Both the position numbers and the translations under genes were made by a program. Shown here one piece after another: positions 18,401-26,512 of a DNA stretch of 64,000 bases (the first letter of the stretch is position 1; each line of letters begins with the position of its first letter). Source of the DNA: Maribacter_C sp947494565 (GTDB taxonomy: Bacteria; Bacteroidota; Bacteroidia; Flavobacteriales; Flavobacteriaceae). The notes below the pieces were generated by a model, which was not told the origin of the DNA, made no database searches, and saw nothing but the letters and a program-made list of their open reading frames with translations. The stretch is taken from the NCBI RefSeq assembly GCF_047345415.1, contig NZ_JBLFEP010000001.1, positions 930,001 to 994,000 on the forward strand. Reading direction: 5' to 3'.

Positions 18401-18808
18401 TTATTCCACGGTCAGTATATTATCCGTTGCCGTCGGATTCATAGGGCAGAAATAAACATATTCTCCCTTTGCCAATTTCGTCGGTTTTGAGGTCTGGGTT
18501 TTTCCAGTACCGACCACTTCGGTTACATAGGCCGTTTGTATATGGTTTTCGGGTTTACTGATATCCTTTCCCTTTTCAACTAAGACAAACCCGACATCGT
18601 GACCTACCGCATTGTTGCTAATTTCGAAGATATAGGTACCTTCTTTCACCGTCAGGTTTTTCTGGGTAAACTCTCCAGGAGTCTGCTCTAAAGCGATCTT
18701 CTGCACGGTTTCCTTCATCATTTTGTCTTCCTTCATCATTTTGTCTTGGGCATTCATTGAAAATACCGCTCCGAATACCAATGCTACTACTACAATTACT
18801 TTTTTCAT
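18401..18808 (-). CDS. Secreted cupredoxin-like protein
   Basis: The 135-residue protein has a signal peptide ending NAQ, a repeated DKMMKE motif, then a single cupredoxin-like beta sandwich (FTQKNLTVKEGTYIFEISNN, GHDVGFVLV, KGEYVYFCPMNPTATDNILT). In blue-copper proteins the ligands are one His, then Cys-x2-His-x(2-4)-Met. Here His70 and Cys121 are visible but Asn124 and Thr/Asp replace the second His and the Met. Copper binding may be lost or use Met123. It follows the AhpD-like gene by 44 bases, so the cluster is probably redox-related. Confidence 0.75.
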   Translation of the reverse strand: MKKVIVVVALVFGAVFSMNAQDKMMKEDKMMKETVQKIALEQTPGEFTQKNLTVKEGTYIFEISNNAVGHDVGFVLVEKGKDISKPENHIQTAYVTEVVGTGKTQTSKPTKLAKGEYVYFCPMNPTATDNILTVE

Positions 18809-18852
18809 GATCTTGTTTTTAAATTTAATTTTATGATTATATGTTGATTTAA

Positions 18853-19401
18853 TTATACTCCTACTGCTTCTAAAGGCTGTGCCTCTGGAAAATCTACTGG
18901 CACTTTAGTTGTTTTGTGCAAATAGTTTGAAATGGTTTTATCACCTACCAAAACAATCGTATCGATAAGGTTTTCTTTTGTCCAGCCCTGGGCAAAAAAG
19001 TTTTCAAGAACTGTTTCATCGGCAGCACCCCTATTTTCGGTTAGGTTGTTGGCCAAACGGGCCAGTGCATCCAATTTGATATCGAAAGACGCCCTTCCTG
19101 CCCTCAACTCATAGATCTCACTTTCCGAAAAACCGTTCATTTTACCGATGGCCGTGTGGGCCGATAGACAATAAATACAGTCGTTTACCTCACTGACGGC
19201 AAGATTTACAGCTTCTTTCTGTTTTGCAGTCAATGATGTTTTGGCGTTGCTTAGGTTTAGATAATTTGCTAAAGCGTTTTCCGAATGCGCATAGGTGGCA
19301 TACAGGTTAGGAACAAAGCCGATAGCTTTTTCAAGGGTATCGAAAATCGCTTTATTATTTTCACTTACTTCTTCTCTTTGTGGTACATTGAATGTGCTCA
19401 T
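18853..19401 (-). CDS. AhpD-like alkylhydroperoxidase / carboxymuconolactone decarboxylase family
   Basis: The 182-residue protein has the AhpD-type core NDCIYCLSAHTAIGKMNGFS with a CxxC and downstream His, the redox and proton-relay site of alkylhydroperoxidase D homologues. The N-terminal NKAIFDTLEKAIGFVPNLY and the C-terminal helix are typical of the peroxidase-related subgroup. It is downstream of the 53-residue His/Cys protein (45-base gap) and upstream of the cupredoxin-like gene, so the three probably form one transcript. A second family member lies at 56236. Confidence 0.85.
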   Translation of the reverse strand: MSTFNVPQREEVSENNKAIFDTLEKAIGFVPNLYATYAHSENALANYLNLSNAKTSLTAKQKEAVNLAVSEVNDCIYCLSAHTAIGKMNGFSESEIYELRAGRASFDIKLDALARLANNLTENRGAADETVLENFFAQGWTKENLIDTIVLVGDKTISNYLHKTTKVPVDFPEAQPLEAVGV

Positions 19402-19446
19402 GTTTCTCTTGTTTTTAGTATCATTCTACTGAATGATGATTACGAC

Positions 19447-19608
19447 TTACTTTAAAATTGATATAAACGGTTTCTCTGAATCACAATAAAAATCGTGATG
19501 GTGTTTTTGTTCGCAATGTGCCTTAACATTGATAGGCATCGGACGCGACGTGTTTCCTTTGCGGAATATTTCAATTAGATTGAATAATGATTTGTTATGT
19601 GACTTCAT
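19447..19608 (-). CDS. Small His/Cys protein, 53 residues
   Basis: An ATG at 19608 opens a 53-residue frame starting MKSHNKSLFNLIEIFRKGN and containing AHCEQKHHHDFYC: His31-Cys32, His36-His38 and Cys42. That spacing suggests a metal or heme site. A purine-rich AAGAAGG immediately precedes the start, and a CATCTTTGC box lies upstream. It is in line with the AhpD-like gene 45 bases downstream. I know of no named family. The regular start, its position and the His/Cys cluster support a real gene; conservation is untested. Confidence 0.5.
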   Translation of the reverse strand: MKSHNKSLFNLIEIFRKGNTSRPMPINVKAHCEQKHHHDFYCDSEKPFISILK

Positions 19609-19699
19609 CCTTCTTTATTTTTAATTACAAGGCAAAGATGCGTCAACAAAGAGGGTGACTGTTATGAAGGATTGCCCGAAGGCTTGTAGAAATTTCCCG

Positions 19700-20548
19700 T
19701 CAGGAGGAAATAAGGGCGTTTTCTCGATATTTAGTGGGGGAGATCTGGGTCATTTTTTTGAAAAATCGACTAAAATGAGCCGGGTCGTTGAACCCAAGTT
19801 CATAAGCGATTTCTTGATTCTGTTTATCGGTAAAGGTCATCAAACGTTTTGCCTCAAGTGCAAGACGTTCCAAAATAATCTGTTGCGGTGATTTCTGGTT
19901 ATAAATCGCAAAAAGATTGGATAAGGTCTTCGGGCTCTTAAAAAGCATTTCGGCATAGTCGCCCACTTTGCGTTTGGTCTTGTAATGCGTATCTACCAAA
20001 ACATTGAACTTGCGTACTACATCGATCTGTTCATTATCTAGCTTCTGCACGATGTGCTGCTCTTTGGCAAGTCGTGTACAGATAATAATAAGCCGTTTGA
20101 GCAGCATTTGAAGCATGTCTCCTTGAATTTTATCGGGTGTGGAAAACTCATCCTCAAAAACCTCATATAGGGTATTGAACTTGCGTTCTTGTGCCTTGGG
20201 GATACTAATAATGGGAAGGTCTTGTGTACCGAAGAACAAAATACCATTACAGGAGACTTCACTGTCATGGTCCGAAATACAGTAGAATTCCCGATTAAAA
20301 AGAAAGGCAGTCAATGGTGCCTCTGTACGTTCGTAGGAAACATGATGTAGGTAAGTGGTCGTCAATAACTGATTGGCCAACAATTGAATCGGCATGCCAT
20401 CTACCAGTACAGTTACTGGTTCGGAATTTCGATTCCAAAGAATGTTAATGGTTCCTGAAGCCATTGTAAATTGCTTCACGTACTTTTTGATATCGTCGGT
20501 CAATCCGAATAAGGAACCGATCTGATGGTCATGAAACTCAAATTTCAT
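19700..20548 (-). CDS. AraC family transcriptional regulator
   Basis: The 282-residue protein has an N-terminal cupin-like sensing domain and a C-terminal double helix-turn-helix (about residues 185-278) with KVGDYAEMLFKSPKTLSNLF and NQEIAYELGFNDPAHFSRFFKKMTQISP, the AraC signature. It is upstream of and co-directional with the 53-residue protein/AhpD-like/cupredoxin cluster, with a 91-base gap, and is a candidate regulator of it. No ligand can be read from the sequence. Confidence 0.9.
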   Translation of the reverse strand: MKFEFHDHQIGSLFGLTDDIKKYVKQFTMASGTINILWNRNSEPVTVLVDGMPIQLLANQLLTTTYLHHVSYERTEAPLTAFLFNREFYCISDHDSEVSCNGILFFGTQDLPIISIPKAQERKFNTLYEVFEDEFSTPDKIQGDMLQMLLKRLIIICTRLAKEQHIVQKLDNEQIDVVRKFNVLVDTHYKTKRKVGDYAEMLFKSPKTLSNLFAIYNQKSPQQIILERLALEAKRLMTFTDKQNQEIAYELGFNDPAHFSRFFKKMTQISPTKYRENALISS

Positions 20549-20671
20549 AGTTTTCTGCCCTTAAAATCTATAATTCTAAGATTTAGTCCGTTTCTTTTGT
20601 TCATCCTTACGCCCATAAAATCTTGTTAAAAAACTTAATTCTTAAACAAGAGTGTTAATCATTTCCTGAGA

Positions 20672-20703
20672 TTTTATTGCCTGAAGCGCTTTTTATAGCT
20701 TTG
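20672..20703 (+). promoter_or_regulatory. Promoter of the lone PAS gene
   Basis: TTTT at 20672-20675 is 20 bases from TAGCTTTG at 20696-20703, matching the Bacteroidota pattern. The predicted leader before ATG 20763 is about 50 bases. Confidence 0.5.
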
Positions 20704-20762
20704 ATTATCAGAGCGGTGCTATTTCAGTGTTGAAATACGTCTCCAATCCAAGTTAACGATAT

Positions 20763-21284
20763 ATGAGCGAAATAAAAGCATACGATAAAGCAGCGAACAA
20801 ATTTCATGATAGCTTAGACATTAACAGTCTACCCATTACCTCATGGGATATGTACGCTCCACATTTTGTTGCAGTCTGTAAAAATTACAAGGACATTGAA
20901 TCATTGAGCCTTTTAGCGGAAACCAATGAATGGTCTTATCAAAGCCATTTTGCCAACGAATTATTGCACAAACAACAGGTTATAGTGGTCACAGATCCGC
21001 AACTCAAGATCGTTCATGCCACTAAGAACATTATTGACATGAACGGCTATGAACCTCATGAAATTATTGGCAAGAGACCTACGATATTCCAAGGTGCCGA
21101 TACGTGCAAAGAAACGACTGGGGCCATTCGTAAAGCCGTACAGTCGAAAACTCCATTTGAGACCATAGTTCTGAACTACCGCAAAGATGGGTCAACTTAT
21201 AAATGCTGGATTAAAGGCGAACCAGTATTCAACACCTCTGGAGAGGTGGTCAATTTTATAGCCTATGAAAAAGAAGTAGCTTAA
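20763..21284 (+). CDS. Stand-alone PAS domain protein, LOV-like
   Basis: The 173-residue protein has no output domain: an N-terminal helical part and one PAS domain (about residues 68-173). The PAS sequence resembles LOV photoreceptor domains (NMNGYEPHEIIGK-like helix, FQGADTCKETT, ETIVLNYRKDGSTYK). In LOV proteins the segment GRNCRFLQ holds the flavin-adduct Cys; here it is GKRPTIFQ (residues 103-110), with Pro106 at that position. So canonical blue-light adduct chemistry is not expected. It may bind a different ligand or act as a dimerisation module. Its partner is unknown. Confidence 0.75.
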   Translation: MSEIKAYDKAANKFHDSLDINSLPITSWDMYAPHFVAVCKNYKDIESLSLLAETNEWSYQSHFANELLHKQQVIVVTDPQLKIVHATKNIIDMNGYEPHEIIGKRPTIFQGADTCKETTGAIRKAVQSKTPFETIVLNYRKDGSTYKCWIKGEPVFNTSGEVVNFIAYEKEVA

Positions 21285-21303
21285 GTGTATTTTGTTCAGA
21301 TGT

Positions 21304-21338
21304 AAGAAGCCGTAATCGCTAAATGATTACGGCTTCTT
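21304..21338. terminator. Bidirectional terminator between PAS gene and pyk
   Basis: A perfect 14-bp stem (AAGAAGCCGTAATC / GATTACGGCTTCTT) has a 7-base loop and lies between the convergent PAS gene and pyk. Confidence 0.8.
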
Positions 21339-21366
21339 TACGTTAGTTTCAATATGCTTTGTGACC

Positions 21367-22809
21367 CTAGAAACTACAGGTCTCAATTTCCGTCACCCTG
21401 AGGGTGTTCACCATACCCTTATCCTTTATGGGCATTGCCGCTAAGCTAATCAACATATCGCCAACATCTAAAAACCCTTTTTTACAGGCTATGGCATTTA
21501 CATCTTCTATTGTCTCATCGGTTGAAACGTATTTGTCATAATAGAAGGCCTTCACGCCCCAAAGCAAGTTCAGTTGCGTTAAAATCCTCCGGTTTGAGGT
21601 AAATACCAAAATATGGGCGCTGGGTCGCCATGCCGAAATCTGAAAGGCCGTATACCCACTGTTGGTCAAGGTAGAAATGGCCTTTGCCTTAATCTCATTC
21701 GCCATGATAGCTGCATGATAGCATACTGCTTTGGTAATGTATCGTTTGGTGCGAATATGAGGGGGCTCTTGCGGTACCTGAATTAATTCTGAGCCTTCGA
21801 CGCTCTTAAGGATACTTGACATTTTATCGATTACCTGTACTGGATAATTACCTACCGAGGTCTCACCGGAAAGCATCACGGCGTCGGCACCATCCATCAC
21901 TGAGTTGGCAACATCATTTACCTCCGCCCTTGTGGGCGTCAAACTCGTTATCATGGTTTCCATCATTTGGGTAGCGATAATAACGGGAATCCGTGCTTTT
22001 TTCGCACGTAAGACCAATTGCTTTTGGATAAGGGGAACTTCCTGTGCCGGAACTTCAACCCCTAAATCTCCACGAGCGACCATTAGACCGTCACAATACG
22101 CTACGATTTTATCGATGTTCTCCACCGCTTCGGGCTTCTCGATTTTCGCTATAATCGGAATCTTGTGCTCTGAATGCTCGTTGATAATTTTCTGGAGATC
22201 GATAAGATCTTGGCTAAACCTAACGAACGAAAGGGCAATCCAATCGACATCTTTTGAAATGGCAAAAATGGCATCCTTCACATCCTTCTCGGTCAATGCC
22301 GGTAGCGATATATTGGTATTGGGAAGGTTTACCCCTTTTTTAGATTTCAACGGGCCGCCTTGAACGACTTTCGCCTTTACTTGATCTTTACCGTTTGTAG
22401 AAACGACTTGAAACATCAATTTTCCATCATCCAATAAAATACGCTCGCCAGGCTTGACATCCTTGGGGAAATTCGTGTAGTTCATATACACTTTCTCCGC
22501 AGTGCCTTCGAAGGGCTGACCGGTCACAAAGGTTATCTCATCACCAGGTGCTACGACCACTTCACCGGCCATTACACCCACCCTGAGTTTAGGGCCTTGC
22601 AAATCGGCTAAAATAGCCGTGTAGATCTGCATTTCTTCGTTCAGTTCGCGAATTATTTTGATTCGTTCGGTAACATCTTCATAATCCGCATGTGAAAAGT
22701 TGATTCTAAAGACATCGACACCCGCCTCAATCATCTTCCGTAATACCTCTTTCTTACTCGTAGCTGGGCCTAATGTGGCCACGATTTTCGTCTTCTTATT
22801 ACTTGGCAT
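21367..22809 (-). CDS. pyk: Pyruvate kinase
   Basis: This is the glycolytic enzyme that makes ATP and pyruvate from phosphoenolpyruvate. The 480-residue sequence has the N-terminal KIVATLGPATSKKEVLRKMI, the K/Mg site region VARGDLGVE, IATQMMETMI, and the C-terminal domain. It is the usual length. Its start is 2 bases downstream of the IPExxxVDY stop, in the conserved Bacteroidota order acpP-fabF-rnc-IPExxxVDY-pyk, which suggests co-transcription with the fatty-acid/RNase III genes. Confidence 0.96.
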   Translation of the reverse strand: MPSNKKTKIVATLGPATSKKEVLRKMIEAGVDVFRINFSHADYEDVTERIKIIRELNEEMQIYTAILADLQGPKLRVGVMAGEVVVAPGDEITFVTGQPFEGTAEKVYMNYTNFPKDVKPGERILLDDGKLMFQVVSTNGKDQVKAKVVQGGPLKSKKGVNLPNTNISLPALTEKDVKDAIFAISKDVDWIALSFVRFSQDLIDLQKIINEHSEHKIPIIAKIEKPEAVENIDKIVAYCDGLMVARGDLGVEVPAQEVPLIQKQLVLRAKKARIPVIIATQMMETMITSLTPTRAEVNDVANSVMDGADAVMLSGETSVGNYPVQVIDKMSSILKSVEGSELIQVPQEPPHIRTKRYITKAVCYHAAIMANEIKAKAISTLTNSGYTAFQISAWRPSAHILVFTSNRRILTQLNLLWGVKAFYYDKYVSTDETIEDVNAIACKKGFLDVGDMLISLAAMPIKDKGMVNTLRVTEIETCSF

Positions 22810-22811
22810 TA

Positions 22812-23273
22812 TTAAAATATTAGATTGGTTCTTGATTTTATGTTTTCAATTTCTATGGCATATACGGTAACTACCTTGGGAATGTTTGCCAATAGTTTCA
22901 CGAAATTCCCTTCCAAATCATCATCATGTTCGATTTTCAACAGATAATCCGCCTCTTTGTATTCAGGCACCACATGAAATCTGGTGTAGGAAGGTTCGTT
23001 TTCAAATAAATTTCCTTTAAAACTTTGTTCTTCCTTGGTCCCATTATTCGTGAACAATGTTAAAAACCTATCGTTCTTATGGTCTTTCCATTCAAATAAG
23101 GGAAAGGTAACTTCTTCATAGAGTTCCAAATCTTTGGAAGTTCTTCTGAAATTGGATTTTAAACATAGATTCAAAGCATAAACCATGGCATAATCTTCGA
23201 GACTACTGTGAATCGCCAACAAAGTGAAGGTGTCTTCATAGAAATCCGTCAAAATTTTGTGTACTGCTGCCAT
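22812..23273 (-). CDS. IPExxxVDY family protein
   Basis: A small all-Bacteroidota family of unknown function, named for a motif seen here as VPEYKEADY. It is found between rnc and pyk. The longer frame would start at 23291, but a TATCTTTG box (23289-23296 in reverse) overlaps that codon, so I prefer the internal ATG at 23273 (MAAVHKILTDFYE), 153 residues with a leader of about 10 bases. The C-terminal part (GNFVKLLANIPKVVTVYAIEIENI) is probably a beta-strand-rich core. It overlaps nothing and abuts pyk by 2 bases. Confidence 0.8.
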   Translation of the reverse strand: MAAVHKILTDFYEDTFTLLAIHSSLEDYAMVYALNLCLKSNFRRTSKDLELYEEVTFPLFEWKDHKNDRFLTLFTNNGTKEEQSFKGNLFENEPSYTRFHVVPEYKEADYLLKIEHDDDLEGNFVKLLANIPKVVTVYAIEIENIKSRTNLIF

Positions 23274-23288
23274 GTGGGCACAAAATTT

Positions 23289-23296
23289 CAAAGATA
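23289..23296 (-). promoter_or_regulatory. Promoter -7 box (TATCTTTG) of IPExxxVDY-pyk
   Basis: An exact TAnnTTTG match on the minus strand lies 16 bases before ATG 23273. It lets pyk be transcribed separately from rnc and decides the start choice of the gene it precedes. No good -33 element was found. Confidence 0.5.
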
Positions 23297-23383
23297 GGGT
23301 TAAAAACGAAATTAGCCTAGGCTGTATGGGCCTAAAGTAGGTTTCTCTAAAACGATAACGTTATCGTCTCCTTTTGTTAAAGA

Positions 23384-24121
23384 TCAAGCTTTGTTCATTC
23401 GATCTTGAAGCGCAAAAAAGGCCCGTTTTGATGCTCTCTCCTCGGCTTTTTTCTTAGAGGTGGCCCTTGCTTTTGCCACAACGTTATTCTCAATGGAAAG
23501 CTTGACCGCAAAATGCTTGATACTGTCATTACCAGTATCTTCATATACGTTGTAGTTGAAGGTTTTTTTCTTCTTTTGGCACCACTCGATGACTAGGCTT
23601 TTGTAGCTTATGACCTTTCCCTCAAGTTGTTCGATATCAACATAGGGCTCAATGACCCGTTCGTTGATGAACTTTTCGCAGTATTTATATCCTCTATCCA
23701 AGTAGATCGCTCCGACCAAGGCTTCAAAAACGTTACCATGAATATTATCCCCAAAATGGGACTTCGGAATTCTGCTTTCGACAAATTTGATTAAATTAAG
23801 GTCTTTGCCCAATTCATTGAGATGATCCCTACTTACGATTTTCGAACGCATTTTGGTCAGATAGCCCTCGTCACCGTCAGGCACTTCGTTGTAAAGGTGT
23901 CGAGATATGATGGTGCCTAGCATAGAGTCTCCTAAAAACTCAAGGCGTTCATAGTTCATGGGGTTGCCTTCTTTATCTTTTTTATTTGCAGATCGATGCA
24001 AAAAGGCTTTTTTGAATATCTTGATATCTTTAGGCTTAAAACCCAGTATCTTGGTTATTCCCAAAAAAAAATTCCCATCTTCTTTAGAATGGGAATTGAA
24101 TAAATTAGATGGGAAATTCAT
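23384..24121 (-). CDS. rnc: Ribonuclease III
   Basis: Cleaves double-stranded RNA in rRNA and mRNA processing. The 245-residue sequence has the signature ERLEFLGDS (58-66), the second catalytic acidic patch near GNVFEALVGAIYLDRG, and a C-terminal double-stranded RNA-binding domain (HFAVKLSIENNVVAKARATS ending in KKKAEERASKRAF). It is co-directional with fabF, 8 bases downstream of it. Typical length for Bacteroidota. Confidence 0.96.
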   Translation of the reverse strand: MNFPSNLFNSHSKEDGNFFLGITKILGFKPKDIKIFKKAFLHRSANKKDKEGNPMNYERLEFLGDSMLGTIISRHLYNEVPDGDEGYLTKMRSKIVSRDHLNELGKDLNLIKFVESRIPKSHFGDNIHGNVFEALVGAIYLDRGYKYCEKFINERVIEPYVDIEQLEGKVISYKSLVIEWCQKKKKTFNYNVYEDTGNDSIKHFAVKLSIENNVVAKARATSKKKAEERASKRAFFALQDRMNKA

Positions 24122-24129
24122 TTTTTGGT

Positions 24130-25380
24130 TTAACTGATTTTCTTGAAAACAACACAGGCGTTATGGCCTCCAAAACCAAAAGTGTTACTCAATGCCACAT
24201 TGACTTCCCGCTTCTGGGCCTTATTCAAGGTCAGATTCAATTTGGGATCTATATTTTCATCGACCGTTGTGTGATTGATGGTAGGAGGAACCACCCCGTA
24301 TTCCATAGCCAATATGGATGCAATGGCCTCTATAGCTCCGGCGGCACCCAACAAATGGCCGGTCATTGATTTCGTCGAATTGATATTGATGTTCGGTGCA
24401 TGATCTCCGAAGACCTCTGATATCGCCTTCAATTCTGCTACGTCTCCCAAGGGGGTAGACGTTCCATGTGTGTTGATCGTGTCTACATCTTCAGGCTTTA
24501 ATCCAGCATCTCTAAGGCAGTTCTCCATCACACGTACCACTCCGATCCCTTCTGGGTGGGGGGCTGTCATATGGTACGCATCACTTGAAAGGCCGCCACC
24601 AACAACTTCACAATAAATCTTGGCACCTCTTGCCTTGGCATGCTCATATTCTTCCAAAATCAACGCTCCGGCTCCCTCGCCGAGCACGAATCCGTCACGG
24701 GTCGCATCAAAAGGTCGCGATGCCGTTTCAGGGCTGTCGTTTCTAGTCGAAAGTGCGTGCATGGCACCAAAACCGCCCATACCCGCTATGGTAACCGCAG
24801 CCTCACTACCTCCTGTAACGACCACATCACAGTGTCCTAATCGAATATAGTTCAAAGCATCGATCATCGCATTGGCGGAAGAGGCACAAGCTGATACGGT
24901 CGTGTAGTTTGGACCCATAAAGCCATGCTTTATAGAGATATGTCCGGGAGCGATGTCGGCAATCATTTTTGGAATAAAGAACGGGTTGAAACGAGGTGTG
25001 CCATCGCCTTCGGCAAAGTTCATTACCTCATTTTGAAACGTCTCAAGACCTCCGATACCTGCACCCCAAATTACCCCAACGCGAAATTTGTCTATAGCTT
25101 CCAAGTCGAGTTTGGAGTCTTGTATCGCTTCATCAGAAGAGACTAAGGCATATTGTGCGAATTTGTCCAGTTTACGCGCCTCTTTTCGGTCGAAAAAGTC
25201 CGCTGGGTCGTAATTCTTAAGTTCACAGGCAAATTTAACCTTGAATTTTTCGGTATCGTAATAGGTAACAGGAGCGGAACCGCTCTTACCGTTCACCAAA
25301 CCATTCCAGTATTCTTCAATGGTATTTCCTATAGGGGTTAAAGCACCTAACCCGGTAACCACAACTCGCTTTAACTGCAT
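24130..25380 (-). CDS. fabF: 3-oxoacyl-ACP synthase II
   Basis: A condensing enzyme of fatty-acid elongation, 416 residues, with the Cys-His-His triad: Cys165 in VSACASSAN, a His in NTHGTSTPLGD, and a His in SMTGHLLGAAG. It pairs with the acyl-carrier protein gene just upstream. The 108-base gap from acpP holds a terminator hairpin, so fabF is probably transcribed by read-through at lower level. Confidence 0.96.
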   Translation of the reverse strand: MQLKRVVVTGLGALTPIGNTIEEYWNGLVNGKSGSAPVTYYDTEKFKVKFACELKNYDPADFFDRKEARKLDKFAQYALVSSDEAIQDSKLDLEAIDKFRVGVIWGAGIGGLETFQNEVMNFAEGDGTPRFNPFFIPKMIADIAPGHISIKHGFMGPNYTTVSACASSANAMIDALNYIRLGHCDVVVTGGSEAAVTIAGMGGFGAMHALSTRNDSPETASRPFDATRDGFVLGEGAGALILEEYEHAKARGAKIYCEVVGGGLSSDAYHMTAPHPEGIGVVRVMENCLRDAGLKPEDVDTINTHGTSTPLGDVAELKAISEVFGDHAPNININSTKSMTGHLLGAAGAIEAIASILAMEYGVVPPTINHTTVDENIDPKLNLTLNKAQKREVNVALSNTFGFGGHNACVVFKKIS

Positions 25381-25416
25381 CGAACTTTATTTTTTTGCTT
25401 TTTAAGCTAAGTGTAA

Positions 25417-25461
25417 ATTAAAAAAATTATCCATGCGATAAAGATACCACATGGATAATTT
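25417..25461 (-). terminator. Terminator between acpP and fabF
   Basis: Read on the minus strand, a 12-bp stem (AAATTATCCATG / CATGGATAATTT) with a 14-base loop is followed at once by a T-run and lies 28 bases after acpP. Partial termination would set acpP above fabF. Confidence 0.7.
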
Positions 25462-25488
25462 GCAAATCTTATCAAGAAATCATAAAGA

Positions 25489-25722
25489 TTACTTCGCTTC
25501 TTCTATATAACTGATAGCTTGGCCAACTGTTGCGATGTTCTCAGCCTGATCGTCTGGAATCTGGATATCGAATTCTTTCTCGAACTCCATAATTAACTCA
25601 ACAGTGTCAAGTGAGTCTGCCCCTAAGTCATTCGTAAAGCTAGCTTCTGATACCACTTCGTTTTCATCAACGCCTAATTTATCAACAATGATAGCTTTTA
25701 CTCTTGATGCAATGTCTGACAT
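25489..25722 (-). CDS. acpP: Acyl carrier protein
   Basis: The 77-residue protein carries the 4'-phosphopantetheine on Ser37 in DLGADSLDTVEL and has the normal four-helix length. It carries acyl chains for fatty-acid synthesis. It precedes fabF in the same direction, and a terminator-like hairpin follows. An acpP-specific promoter-like TATTTTTG box is at 25755-25762 on the minus strand. Confidence 0.96.
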   Translation of the reverse strand: MSDIASRVKAIIVDKLGVDENEVVSEASFTNDLGADSLDTVELIMEFEKEFDIQIPDDQAENIATVGQAISYIEEAK

Positions 25723-25881
25723 AATAATTTGGTTTTAAAAATTTAAATTGTTGGCAAAAATAAAAAACTTTGGACTAAATACACGTTTTCACGTTAAAAT
25801 GTGACGTAATTTATGAAATTTAAATACAGTAGTAGTATTTTAGTCGCAATAATTCTCTTGCCGTAACGCCTTTCTTTTTCA

Positions 25882-26460
25882 ATGAAAAAAATTGTCCTAT
25901 TTGCCTCCGGTTCCGGTTCCAATGTTGAAAACATCGTACAGTTTTTTCAAGGCAAGTCAAACGTTACTATTGCCGCTGTGCTAACTAACAAAAGGGATGC
26001 CAAAGTTTTGGATAGATGCAACAACTTGAAAATCAATTGTTTGTATTTCAATAGAACGGCTTTCTACGAAACTGATTGCGTCCTTGGCATACTCGAATCG
26101 CTTCGCCCCGACCTTATCGTATTAGCCGGGTTCTTGTGGAGAATTCCTCTTGATATGGTACAAAGGTATCCGGATAAAATCATCAATATACACCCAGCAC
26201 TCTTACCTGATTATGGTGGGAAGGGCATGTACGGCATGCGCGTACACGAGGCGGTCAAAGAAAACGGGGAAACCGAAACCGGCATAACCATTCATTTTGT
26301 CAATGAGAATTATGACGAAGGCGCCATCATTTACCAAGCAAAAACCGAAGTGGTATCGACCGACACAGCGGAAGACATTGCCCATAAAGTGCATCAACTA
26401 GAATACGAGCATTTTCCGAAGATCATCGAAAAACTGTTATCTGCAAGGGCCGTACATTGA
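25882..26460 (+). CDS. purN: Phosphoribosylglycinamide formyltransferase
   Basis: The third step of purine synthesis, formyl transfer from 10-formyl-THF. The 192-residue sequence has the GSGSNVENIVQ nucleotide-side loop, the catalytic Asn/His segment (INIHPALLPDYGGKGMYG) and GITIHFVNENYDEGAII. It is divergent from acpP. purF lies 1.8 kb downstream on the same strand, separated by two genes, so the purine genes are loosely clustered. Confidence 0.93.
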   Translation: MKKIVLFASGSGSNVENIVQFFQGKSNVTIAAVLTNKRDAKVLDRCNNLKINCLYFNRTAFYETDCVLGILESLRPDLIVLAGFLWRIPLDMVQRYPDKIINIHPALLPDYGGKGMYGMRVHEAVKENGETETGITIHFVNENYDEGAIIYQAKTEVVSTDTAEDIAHKVHQLEYEHFPKIIEKLLSARAVH

Positions 26461-26512
26461 ATTCTAATACGATAACGACTGTCAATAGTATTTGAACTAA
26501 TTAAACCTGCTC

